A stretch of 11,395 nucleotides of DNA from Desulfocapsa sp. (GTDB taxonomy: Bacteria; Desulfobacterota; Desulfobulbia; Desulfobulbales; Desulfocapsaceae): positions 1 to 11,395 of the forward strand of contig DAOWDZ010000008.1 in assembly GCA_030638765.1 (NCBI GenBank). The letters are read 5' to 3'. Of this stretch, positions 1-6,902 are shown in pieces. The position numbers and the translations under genes were made by a program. The notes under the pieces are model-generated. The model searched no databases. It saw nothing but the letters and a program-made list of their open reading frames with translations, and was not told the origin of the DNA. How positions within the stretch are numbered: the stretch's first letter is position 1; every line of letters starts with the position of its first letter.

Positions 1-335
1 GCCTTAAAGAAAATCGTCTTAACAATGGTTTTATTTTGAGAAAGCAGAGAAATGAGCAGAAGTGGATCGAGATACGAGAGATGGTTACAGACTATAATCG
101 ACCCGTTGATGTCTGATATCTTTTGATCAATATTCCATTTGTGACGAGGAGCCAAGGTACGGAGCAGCCAGATGAATCCTTTAAAAAACTGATGATCAAG
201 GTACTGGAAAGATCGTTCCCGATCCTTTGCAAAGAAAAAAGCTGCCGCATAGAAAAATGAAAAGAAAAACAGAAAGACGAAGATAAAATAACTCCAGCAG
301 AGCATGGTTACAATAAAATCACTTACCCTGTTCAT
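1..335 (-). CDS. Lysophospholipid-type acyltransferase (PlsC/LPLAT family), N-terminal part
   Basis: The frame opens at ATG 335 and is still open at the window edge, giving about 111 residues of the N-terminal part. Residues 7-35 form a very hydrophobic Phe-rich segment, probably one membrane anchor. Residues 84-90 read NHLSYLD, the HX4D catalytic motif of glycerol-3-phosphate/1-acylglycerol-3-phosphate acyltransferases (His85, Asp90), preceded by a short beta-strand-like SIIVC. The family transfers an acyl group from acyl-ACP or acyl-CoA to a hydroxyl acceptor at the inner membrane. The substrate-binding motif expected further on lies outside the window. The start is 14 bases after the stop of the ketoacyl synthase gene, so it belongs to the same operon. 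That company suggests it hands the product of the ACP/ketosynthase pair to a lipid acceptor, as in aryl polyene-type clusters, rather than being the housekeeping PlsC; this is inference. The ribosome-binding site is weak (GGGTG). Confidence 0.8.
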   Translation of the reverse strand, partial: MNRVSDFIVTMLCWSYFIFVFLFFFSFFYAAAFFFAKDRERSFQYLDHQFFKGFIWLLRTLAPRHKWNIDQKISDINGSIIVCNHLSYLDPLLLISLLSQNKTIVKTIFFK

Positions 336-349
336 GGAGTCACACCCAA

Positions 350-1588
350 TTAACCCTGTCCGTCGGTGACAAGCAGACAGGTGTTCACCCCTCCGAAGGC
401 AAAGTTCTGAATAGCTGCTGTGTGAATCTGAGTTTCTGTTACTTCACGAATGTGGCGTAACATGGCACAACGTTCATCGACGTTTTCAAGATTGAGTGTC
501 GGTGCCAGAAAACCCTCCTCCATCATATAGAGGCTCAGGATAAGTTCAATGGCGCCGCAGGTTCCCATGGTGTGCCCCATATAACTTTTCAGACCTGCTA
601 CGTAGGGTTTGTCACCATACACTGCTGCAATGGCCTGTGACTCTATCACATCACCCATTTTTGTGGCTGTGGCATGGGCTGAAATAAAATCCACATCTTC
701 TGGTTGTATAGCGCCATCCTTGAGTGCCAATCGCAGTGTGGCTGTTATGCCGTCAAGATTGGGAAGAATGAGATCTCCGCCGTTATTATTGCAGGCAAAG
801 CCAATCACTTCACCTAAAATTACTGCTCCACGTGCTTTCGCATGTTCATATTCTTCAAGAAGCACCGCAGCGCCACCCTCTCCAACAACCAAGCCATCAC
901 GGTTTTTATCAAAGGGACGAGGGGTACACTCAGGGGTATCATTGTAATCAACAGAGCAGGCAAGCAGATTATCAAACACGGCAACCGTTGTAGTATCATA
1001 CTCATCGGCACCTCCTGCAATCATCGCGTCCTGCATCCCGTATTTCACCATTTCATAGGCAAAGCCAATGGATTGACTGGATGTTGTGCAGGCAGTGGAC
1101 GATGCCACCACCCGTCCTGTAATACCAAACATTCTGGTGATGTTGACTGCGGTGGTATGCACCATGGATTTCAGATAATCAACGGCGCCAATGGAGGAAA
1201 ACTTTGATTTATCTTCACTAAAGAATGTCTTGTATATATTGCGCTGTATCGTCGGACTCCCATGCGTGGAACTAAAGGATACTCCCAGACGACCAGAGCG
1301 AATAAATTCCTGATCCAGACCAGACTCAGCTAAGACATCACCGGCCACCTTACAAGCATAATAGGCTACTGGCCCCATGGTTTTAGTATCTTTACGGGCA
1401 AAACCGTAATCAATAGGATAATCAACGGTGCCAAAAACTTTGGAGTGGACACGCTCAGTGGGAAGACCATCATCTCGTAGGGGTGTAACACCTGATTTCC
1501 CCTGCCGTAAACTTTCGACAATATCCCCCTTGCCATAGCCTATGGGAGTAATTGCAGAACAGGCAGTTATAACAACTCGTCTTGTCAT
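350..1588 (-). CDS. Beta-ketoacyl-ACP synthase, FabB/FabF-type condensing enzyme
   Basis: This 412-residue thiolase-fold enzyme is full length for the family. It catalyses decarboxylative Claisen condensation of malonyl-ACP with an acyl chain held on the active-site cysteine. The nucleophile is Cys167 in SSTACTTSS. The two histidines are His305 in SAHATAT and His339 in KSYMGHTMG, with Lys334 just before it. The C-terminal glycine loop is FAFGGVNT (396-403). All catalytic residues are present, so it is an active ketosynthase and not a chain-length-factor partner. MGDVIE after the first His and EEGFLAPTLNLENVDE near residues 357-372 resemble FabB more than FabF, while HATAT departs from the usual HGT(S/G)T. 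It lies 14 bases after the ACP gene and 14 bases before the acyltransferase gene, so ACP, synthase and acyltransferase probably act together. No dehydratase or reductase is visible here, so the product cannot be named. Confidence 0.92.
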   Translation of the reverse strand: MTRRVVITACSAITPIGYGKGDIVESLRQGKSGVTPLRDDGLPTERVHSKVFGTVDYPIDYGFARKDTKTMGPVAYYACKVAGDVLAESGLDQEFIRSGRLGVSFSSTHGSPTIQRNIYKTFFSEDKSKFSSIGAVDYLKSMVHTTAVNITRMFGITGRVVASSTACTTSSQSIGFAYEMVKYGMQDAMIAGGADEYDTTTVAVFDNLLACSVDYNDTPECTPRPFDKNRDGLVVGEGGAAVLLEEYEHAKARGAVILGEVIGFACNNNGGDLILPNLDGITATLRLALKDGAIQPEDVDFISAHATATKMGDVIESQAIAAVYGDKPYVAGLKSYMGHTMGTCGAIELILSLYMMEEGFLAPTLNLENVDERCAMLRHIREVTETQIHTAAIQNFAFGGVNTCLLVTDGQG

Positions 1589-1602
1589 GGAACAGTTACC
1601 AA

Positions 1603-1860
1603 TCAGTCTTTATGAGCGTTTTGAATTGTTTCGATATAATCAAGAATATCATTAATGGTTCTGATACTCATGGCCTCTTCCTTTTGCTTTCGGGATATTT
1701 GATAACCAAGCATTTCTTCAATCTTGGCCAGCAGTTCGATGGCGTCGATACTGTCAAATCCATGATCATCCCGCAGGTTGTCGGCCAGTCCCGGATTATC
1801 AAACTCAAATTCATCCACTAATACAGTTACAATTGCGTCCTGCAGCTCATCTCTTGTCAT
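1603..1860 (-). CDS. Acyl carrier protein
   Basis: This is an 85-residue acidic, helical protein of normal ACP length. The phosphopantetheine attachment site is Ser37 in HGFDSIDAIEL, the expected start of helix 2. It is followed by AKIEEMLGYQIS, matching the helix-2/loop pattern of ACPs. The protein would carry the growing acyl chain as a thioester in the cytoplasm after modification by a phosphopantetheinyl transferase, which is not in the window. It differs from housekeeping AcpP in having DHGFDSID where AcpP usually has DLGADSLD, and is better read as a dedicated carrier for the ketosynthase that follows 14 bases downstream. It is the first gene of the visible minus-strand lipid operon. 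The start at 1860 is supported by length and by the predicted first helix; upstream Shine-Dalgarno complementarity is only modest (AGGCG, rather distant). The first nine bases are the same as those of the next gene. Confidence 0.92.
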   Translation of the reverse strand: MTRDELQDAIVTVLVDEFEFDNPGLADNLRDDHGFDSIDAIELLAKIEEMLGYQISRKQKEEAMSIRTINDILDYIETIQNAHKD

Positions 1861-1924
1861 GGTATTTTTTACGCCTGAAAAATTTCACTTTACGATCTTT
1901 TATCACTTGATAGTACACAGTTTC

Positions 1925-1952
1925 CATATAAAATGAAAATGAAAACAGACAA
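1925..1952 (-). promoter_or_regulatory. Possible sigma-70 promoter for the ACP operon
   Basis: On the minus strand, TTGTCT and TATATG are separated by 16 bases in the 124-base gap between the HD-GYP regulator and the ACP gene. This would let the lipid operon be transcribed apart from the signalling operon upstream. The match is moderate, the region is AT-rich so chance matches are likely, and I see no clear terminator in the gap. Read-through from the HD-GYP gene therefore remains possible. Confidence 0.3.
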
Positions 1953-1984
1953 ATGCGAGATACCCGTAATGAGATGCAAGAAAA

Positions 1985-3073
1985 TCAGTATTCTTCAGCG
2001 GACTCTTTATCCTGGCGAAACTCATATTTAATCTCAAGCATGTTTTTTCGTTGTTCAAAATAGAGATCCACAATCCGGGGGTCAAAGTGACTTCCCCGTT
2101 CCCTGACAAGAATTTGTTCTGTTTCCTCCAGGGAAAAAGCCTTCTTATAAACACGGCGACTGGTCAATGCATCATAGGCATCAGCAAGGGCAACCAATCG
2201 TGCCTCAAGGGGAATATTATCCCCGGCCAGACCACTCATATATCCGGTACCATCCCATTTTTCATGATGATAAAGGGCGATATTCTGAGCCATACTGTCA
2301 ATTTCACTATTTTCAAGCATCGTGGCACCAATTAATACATGCTTTTTCATCTCCTCAAATTCCGCCGATGAATACAGTCCAGGTTTTTTCAAAATTGCAT
2401 CCGCAATACCAACCTTCCCCACATCATGAAGAGAAGCATAGAGTCGGATACGTTTGACAAAATCCTGATCGCAGCCATAGGCATTAGCAAGCAGAACCGA
2501 AAACTCACTGACTCGTTTAATATGAAACCCGGTATCATCATCGTTTGCCAGATTAGCACTCTCTAAGACGGTAACCAGACCAATTGTTAAATTTTCTATC
2601 TTGGCAGTTTTTTTTCTAACCAGTTCAGAAAGATGAGACTCACTATCAGCCAGTAACTGGTTCTTCTCCTGCAATTCATCCTGCAATGACTTAAGGTGCA
2701 GATGAGCATCTACTCTGGCCAGTAATTCATCCTTATTAAATGGTTTCGTAATGTAATCAACGCCACCATGCTCAAAGGCCTTAAGTTTACTCTTCTGATC
2801 TGTTCGAGCAGTAATAAAGATAATCGGCAGATCCCTGTTCGGTTTCATTTGCCGTATTCGGGCAGCCACTTCAAAACCATCCATTTGCGGCATCATGATA
2901 TCCAGGAGAATCAGATCCGGTGGGTCTTCTGCCACAATATTCAAAATAGCCTGCCCACTTGAAGCAGTCAAAATCTGGTAATCGGTATTTGTTTTAAGAA
3001 TATTTGCCAGCATTCTGCGATTCTCTTCAACATCATCCACTATTAGAATATCCTGCAAGGATTTACTCTTCAT
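1985..3073 (-). CDS. REC-HD-GYP response regulator, predicted c-di-GMP phosphodiesterase
   Basis: This 362-residue protein has two domains joined by a coiled-coil-like linker (about 125-165). Residues 8-125 are a receiver: acidic pocket Asp13/Asp14, phosphoacceptor Asp58 in LILLDIMMP, Thr88 and Lys110 in ITKP. Residues 165-345 are an HD-GYP domain: His184, the HD pair His216-Asp217 in LHDVGK, His245, His269-His270-Glu271, DGTGY (274-278) and Asp298 in ADAYDAL. These are the metal ligands and signature of the RpfG-type phosphodiesterases that hydrolyse c-di-GMP, so the enzyme site looks intact. The proline of the GYP triplet is Met279. The start overlaps the stop of the hybrid kinase gene by four bases (ATGA), and GGAGG at 3081-3085 is seven bases ahead of the ATG. 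Translational coupling makes the hybrid kinase its likely partner. There is no DNA-binding domain, so output is through c-di-GMP turnover or protein contacts. Confidence 0.93.
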   Translation of the reverse strand: MKSKSLQDILIVDDVEENRRMLANILKTNTDYQILTASSGQAILNIVAEDPPDLILLDIMMPQMDGFEVAARIRQMKPNRDLPIIFITARTDQKSKLKAFEHGGVDYITKPFNKDELLARVDAHLHLKSLQDELQEKNQLLADSESHLSELVRKKTAKIENLTIGLVTVLESANLANDDDTGFHIKRVSEFSVLLANAYGCDQDFVKRIRLYASLHDVGKVGIADAILKKPGLYSSAEFEEMKKHVLIGATMLENSEIDSMAQNIALYHHEKWDGTGYMSGLAGDNIPLEARLVALADAYDALTSRRVYKKAFSLEETEQILVRERGSHFDPRIVDLYFEQRKNMLEIKYEFRQDKESAEEY

Positions 3074-6000
3074 AGTAGATCCTCCAATTTGGCAATAAAA
3101 AAATTCAGTGCCTGGTCATCAAAATTATCAGCAGCCAGGTATAACTTCTTCCGTATCCTGGGAATTTGGTCTATTTCTTCCAGACTTTCCAGATTTGCTG
3201 CACATTTTCGTAATGATTCCGGCCTGAAAACTTGAAGACACAGTTGTAATTCTCCTATTACGTTACGAATAATAAAACTCTGGCTCTCTGACATAGCCAT
3301 ACCTGAAGTTTTTCGTTTACCATTTTCCAGTTTTCTTTTCTTCACAATCAATGCATTGATTCTATCGTACAGCTGTGCCATATCAAGTGGTTTGGCAAGA
3401 TAATCATCACATCCGGCTGTTAAGAATTTATCAACAGCACCCTTCATCACATCAGCAGTCAATGCAATCACCCAAAGAGAGTCCAGCTGAGCATTCGACC
3501 GGATTTCCCTGATAGTTTCAAAGCCATCCATAATCGGCATATGCATATCAAGGAGCAACAGGTCATACCTTGTCTCGGCCAGCATAGTGAGGGCTTCCTT
3601 GCCATTAGTTGCCATATCTGCATCCATATTAATATTTTGAAGAACATTTCGAACCAGCATTCTATTTGTATCAATATCTTCAGCTAAAAGGATCTTAAAA
3701 TCCACCTGTACTTTATCACGATACAACTCCTGATAGTCATTTTTTTCAAAATACGACGCTGGAATGGAAGAGATAATGTCCGTAAGTCTTTTGTAAAACA
3801 CTTTGATCTGATTATTGTCATATTTCTCCTGACGTACCAGATCATTGATTTTCCCAGCCAACTGGCTAATTTCGATCATTTCAAGGTTGCCAGTGCTTCC
3901 TTTAATGTCATGGGAAATATAATCAATACTTCCGGACTGATTTTTGGCAATGGCATCCCCAAGACGTTGCATTTTAATCGGTAAATTAGCAAGACAAAGA
4001 TTGATAAATTGACGCATATCCAGATTGTCACTAGCCTCCATCCATTTTTGAATCATTGCCTCTCCATTTTCATAGTGTTTTATCTGATTCAGATCGGAAT
4101 CAATAGCAGCAATTCCGGGAAGTCCTATCTCGACAACAAAAGTGGTCCCTCGTCCAAGTTCACTTTCAACAGACAACGAGCCACCCATAAGTTGCACCAG
4201 TTTTTTCGTGATAGTTAAACCCAATCCTGTACCACCATGACTCCTGGTAGTACTCCCATCAACCTGTCGAAAAGGCTGAAAAATAAGTTCCTGCTTTTCT
4301 GGTGACAGGCCAATGCCGGTATCACAAATGGTAAAGGTAGCCATTCCATTGTCATAGAAACAATTCAGAACAATTGACCCTTCATTGGTAAATTTAAAAG
4401 CATTACTTAAAAGATTAAGCAATATTTGATTAAGACGATCCTTATCTCCACTGACTAACTCAGGCAGAGAATCATCACTTCCCACTGTAAAAACAATATC
4501 TTTAGCCACTGCCTGAAGCTGAAATATCTGTTCAACATTTGTCAGAAAAGCATACAATGAAAATTGCTCATCATTAAGTTCCATACGGTTTGCTTCAATT
4601 TTGGACAAATCAAGAATATCATCTATCAATCCAAGAAGATTGTGCCCTGAACGATTGATTGTTTTTAGCTGTTCATGGCGATTACTATCTTTTTCATTTA
4701 TGAGTAAAAGATTCGTAAACCCTATAATAGCATTCATTGGGGTCCGAATTTCATGACTCATATTTGCCAGAAATTCACTCTTTAACCGATTAGCCTCTTC
4801 GGCTCTCTCTTTAGCGAACTGCAAATCCTGTTCTATTTGACGACGATAGCTGATATCTGTGGCATAAAGCCTTATGATATTTCCTTCTGCAATATATTTG
4901 ACAGATCGTATATAGATGATTTCATCAATTTCAATCTCATCATTAAAATTCGTAGCCCCATGATCTGGAATATCAAAGAAGTTCAGAGGAATTCCACTTA
5001 ACAGTGGATGCTGAAGTCCTTGCTTAAGGATATCTGGCTGATTCTGCCTGGCTGCCGGGTTAACAAAAGTAAGCTCCTTACTATTAAATTCAACCACAAG
5101 CTGAGGGTTATCGTCAGGGAAAGATGCCAGACGCCGTAGTTCAAGTTCGTCTTTTTTACGCTTACTTATATCTTCCTTAACGGCCATATATTTAATAATT
5201 CTTCCTTTTTTATTCCTCATCGGAGTAATGGTGCAGTACTCCCAGAATATCTGACCATTTTTTTTAACATTACAAAATTCACCACACCACTCCCTGCCAC
5301 TCTTAATAGTTTTCCACAATTCACGATACAACCGTTGTGGCTGCTTTCCAGAATTTAAGACACAAGGATTCTTTCCAATAATCTCGTCACTTGTATAACC
5401 GGTGAGCTCATAGAATTTTGGATTGACATATTCGATTATCCCCTCTAAATCAGTGATCACCACAGAAACTGAACTTTGCTCAACGGCCATCGACAATTTC
5501 CAAAGCTCGGTATCAGCCATTTTCTTCTTTATAAATAATCGTGCATAAACCAGACTGCCGGCAGCAAGCATCAGGAATACAAAATAATATTCTTTGAGAA
5601 ATCTGCCAAGAAAGGGCCAGAATAAAACTTTCATTTGCTCCGGGTTCGCTATATTTACAATTTTCCATTGATGGAATTGTTTTTTATCCGCTGTTTCCAA
5701 CGGCGACCTAAAAAGCTGAGTACTGATAGTTTCAAATGTGACCAATCCGATGGAACTTTCAAACTGACCGGTTTCCTCAGCTATAATCCTATCCCAGACA
5801 TCGGGTTTTTGGTGAGCGAGAGAATTTTCGCGGCGACCCGGTGACATCAAACCCCACGCCTCTCCAGGCGACTCTCCCAAAAGTGTGTGGCCCTTGTTAT
5901 CCAGCAGCATGAGATGTGTTTCAAGATAGTTTGACAACATACTGATTTCGGCAAGAATATCAGTGCCAGGATAATTCAAAACAAGTACACCTTTTCGAAA

Positions 6001-6591
6001 ATCCCTGCTGTCAAAAACAGGCGCTACCAGATGTAGCATTGGCGTAAACGACTTTTCACCCAATCCATGTTCAACTTTGAGATTAAAAGAAGACACAAAC
6101 ATTTCACCCTTCTCAAGCTTTCTGGCCTCCAGAAAATAAATACTTTCCGATTTGTCCTGTAATTGACTGGCAGGAATATTTACAACCTGAACAGCATCAT
6201 AATCCACCCGAATCAATTCACGGCCCTGCTCACTGAGCAGTCTGATTGTACTGTAATGTTTCATTTCTCTGATGAAATGAAAGAATTCTTTTTCAAGTTT
6301 TTCTTTATTTTCCAAAGTCTGGTTGGTGCTAAAAGTCATCAATGTCTCATCACTTGCCAGCGACAGAAGGTCTGAATAAAGATGACTAAATTCTTTTTCG
6401 ATTAAATACCGACTCAATTGTAACTGTTTGTGAACATCCTCATTACGACTGACCATATCGTCAAAAGCTTCATCATAATGAATCAGTACCCCTGCTCCCC
6501 CAACACCAATGGAAAGAGGTAGAAATACCACCAAAAACCGTTTCGCAATGGCTCTCAGACTACGTACTCTTTTTGTTAGTGATTTTTTCAT
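3070..6591 (-). CDS. Membrane hybrid histidine kinase: dCache-PAS-PAS-HisKA-HATPase-HPt-REC
   Basis: This 1173-residue kinase has a transmembrane helix near 18-37, a periplasmic sensor of about 295 residues and a second helix near 334-353. The sensor shows double-Cache features, such as [10 protein letters not shown] (144-153), [13 protein letters not shown] and GVLVLNYPG. Two PAS domains follow (about 365-480 and 485-585), then a coiled coil. HisKA has His613 in MSHEIRTP. The ATPase has its N box at Asn730, DTGIG at 757-761 and GGTGLGL at 786-792. An HPt segment with His894 in [11 protein letters not shown] comes next, then a receiver with Glu971/Asp972, Asp1015 in LLLLDMHMP, Thr1045 and Lys1067. 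A helical tail (about 1105-1173) contains no histidine. Every phosphotransfer residue is present, so an internal relay His613 to Asp1015 to His894 and on to Asp58 of the downstream HD-GYP regulator is plausible. The usual order puts HPt last, so the HPt before the receiver is unusual. A weak AAAGAG precedes the ATG. Confidence 0.93.
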   Translation of the reverse strand: MKKSLTKRVRSLRAIAKRFLVVFLPLSIGVGGAGVLIHYDEAFDDMVSRNEDVHKQLQLSRYLIEKEFSHLYSDLLSLASDETLMTFSTNQTLENKEKLEKEFFHFIREMKHYSTIRLLSEQGRELIRVDYDAVQVVNIPASQLQDKSESIYFLEARKLEKGEMFVSSFNLKVEHGLGEKSFTPMLHLVAPVFDSRDFRKGVLVLNYPGTDILAEISMLSNYLETHLMLLDNKGHTLLGESPGEAWGLMSPGRRENSLAHQKPDVWDRIIAEETGQFESSIGLVTFETISTQLFRSPLETADKKQFHQWKIVNIANPEQMKVLFWPFLGRFLKEYYFVFLMLAAGSLVYARLFIKKKMADTELWKLSMAVEQSSVSVVITDLEGIIEYVNPKFYELTGYTSDEIIGKNPCVLNSGKQPQRLYRELWKTIKSGREWCGEFCNVKKNGQIFWEYCTITPMRNKKGRIIKYMAVKEDISKRKKDELELRRLASFPDDNPQLVVEFNSKELTFVNPAARQNQPDILKQGLQHPLLSGIPLNFFDIPDHGATNFNDEIEIDEIIYIRSVKYIAEGNIIRLYATDISYRRQIEQDLQFAKERAEEANRLKSEFLANMSHEIRTPMNAIIGFTNLLLINEKDSNRHEQLKTINRSGHNLLGLIDDILDLSKIEANRMELNDEQFSLYAFLTNVEQIFQLQAVAKDIVFTVGSDDSLPELVSGDKDRLNQILLNLLSNAFKFTNEGSIVLNCFYDNGMATFTICDTGIGLSPEKQELIFQPFRQVDGSTTRSHGGTGLGLTITKKLVQLMGGSLSVESELGRGTTFVVEIGLPGIAAIDSDLNQIKHYENGEAMIQKWMEASDNLDMRQFINLCLANLPIKMQRLGDAIAKNQSGSIDYISHDIKGSTGNLEMIEISQLAGKINDLVRQEKYDNNQIKVFYKRLTDIISSIPASYFEKNDYQELYRDKVQVDFKILLAEDIDTNRMLVRNVLQNINMDADMATNGKEALTMLAETRYDLLLLDMHMPIMDGFETIREIRSNAQLDSLWVIALTADVMKGAVDKFLTAGCDDYLAKPLDMAQLYDRINALIVKKRKLENGKRKTSGMAMSESQSFIIRNVIGELQLCLQVFRPESLRKCAANLESLEEIDQIPRIRKKLYLAADNFDDQALNFFIAKLEDLL

Positions 6592-6657
6592 TATAAAACT
6601 CTTTGTTTTAACGGTACTGAAAACATTAACTAACGCCCAATCCTGGATAGAAAATCT

Positions 6658-6673
6658 AGCAGTTTACATGCCA
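6658..6673 (-). promoter_or_regulatory. Sigma-54 (-24/-12) promoter of the hybrid kinase/HD-GYP operon
   Basis: Reading the minus strand from 6673, the sequence is TGGCATGTAAACTGCT. Against the sigma-54 consensus TGGCACG-N4-TTGCW it has the invariant GG and GC at exactly the right spacing and only two mismatches (C to T at the sixth base, T to C at the twelfth). The predicted transcription start is near 6647, leaving a leader of about 56 bases before the ATG at 6591. A sigma-54 activator gene of the NtrC family is encoded only 1.4 kb away in the divergent operon, which strengthens the call. Not tested here: any genome-wide background rate for this motif. Confidence 0.6.
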
Positions 6674-6843
6674 GAGATACACCGAGGGTTGCATTTAGAT
6701 ATTTATATTTAATTCCTTATAGATAGCGATTGTTTCAGAATAAATTTTTTTTTATGACAAGTTTTACCAGAGCATTCCTTACAATAATGTACCCATGAAA
6801 AAGAGAGTGTTTGTCAATACTGTTAATTTTCCATGGATAATCG

Positions 6844-6856
6844 TATCAATCAGTTC
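6844..6856 (+). promoter_or_regulatory. Possible IHF-binding site
   Basis: TATCAATCAGTTC matches the IHF consensus WATCAANNNNTTR at every fixed base except the last. It lies between the inverted repeat at 6869-6896 and the sigma-54 promoter at 6658-6673, where a DNA bend would help looping. A match this short in AT-rich DNA can easily arise by chance. Confidence 0.25.
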
Positions 6857-6864
6857 AGCTAATT

Positions 6865-6893
6865 TTGCTTTGTTACAACCTATTTGATATAAC
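6865..6893 (+). promoter_or_regulatory. Sigma-70-like promoter of the NtrB/NtrC-type operon
   Basis: TTGCTT and TATAAC are separated by exactly 17 bases. Transcription would start near 6900, almost at the ATG at 6903, so the message would be nearly leaderless unless a later ATG is used. The -10 hexamer and spacer are covered by an inverted repeat, so a protein bound there should block polymerase. Confidence 0.45.
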
Positions 6894-6896
6894 AAA
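6869..6896. repeat. Inverted repeat, candidate operator/enhancer
   Basis: TTTGTTA (6869-6875) and its exact reverse complement TAACAAA (6890-6896) flank 14 bases. Their centres are 21 bp apart, two helical turns, as expected for a dimeric DNA-binding protein. It overlaps the plus-strand promoter and lies about 210 bp upstream of the sigma-54 promoter on the other strand. It could therefore serve both as a repressing autoregulatory site and as the upstream activating site of the NtrC-type regulator. Only one clear copy is seen. Confidence 0.4.
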
Positions 6897-6902
6897 TTAA
6901 GG

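Larger units (their letters stand above)
6592..6902. other. Divergent intergenic control region
   Basis: These 311 bases separate two oppositely transcribed signalling operons and contain no convincing gene. From left to right they hold the 5' leader of the hybrid kinase (about 56 bases), a sigma-54 promoter on the minus strand, and a very AT-rich stretch around 6695-6755 that includes a T9 run (likely bent DNA). Then come an IHF-like site and a sigma-70-like promoter on the plus strand overlapped by an inverted repeat. The layout matches an enhancer-dependent promoter controlled by the activator encoded on the other side, which is an interpretation. Confidence 0.7.

Noticed and set aside
842..1207. 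Open frame of 121 codons on the plus strand inside the ketosynthase gene.
   Set aside because: It is antisense to the catalytic core of a clear family member and its translation shows no domain, so it is a shadow frame.
5350..5400. First PAS domain of the hybrid kinase as a blue-light LOV domain, because of [10 protein letters not shown] around Cys410.
   Set aside because: The LOV flavin-binding signature (GRNCRFLQ-type) is absent and the cysteine is not in the photoadduct context. The sequence fits ordinary NifL-like PAS domains.
6783..6817. A perfect TTGACA on the minus strand (6812-6817) as a sigma-70 promoter for the hybrid kinase.
   Set aside because: No -10-like hexamer occurs at 16-18 bases; the nearest, TACATT, is 20 bases away. 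The sigma-54 element is a far better match.
6795..6887. Short plus-strand frame of 30 codons starting MKKRVFVNTV in the divergent intergenic region.
   Set aside because: It has no ribosome-binding site, overlaps the promoter and inverted repeat, and lies in AT-rich DNA where such frames arise by chance. Without conservation it cannot be called a gene.
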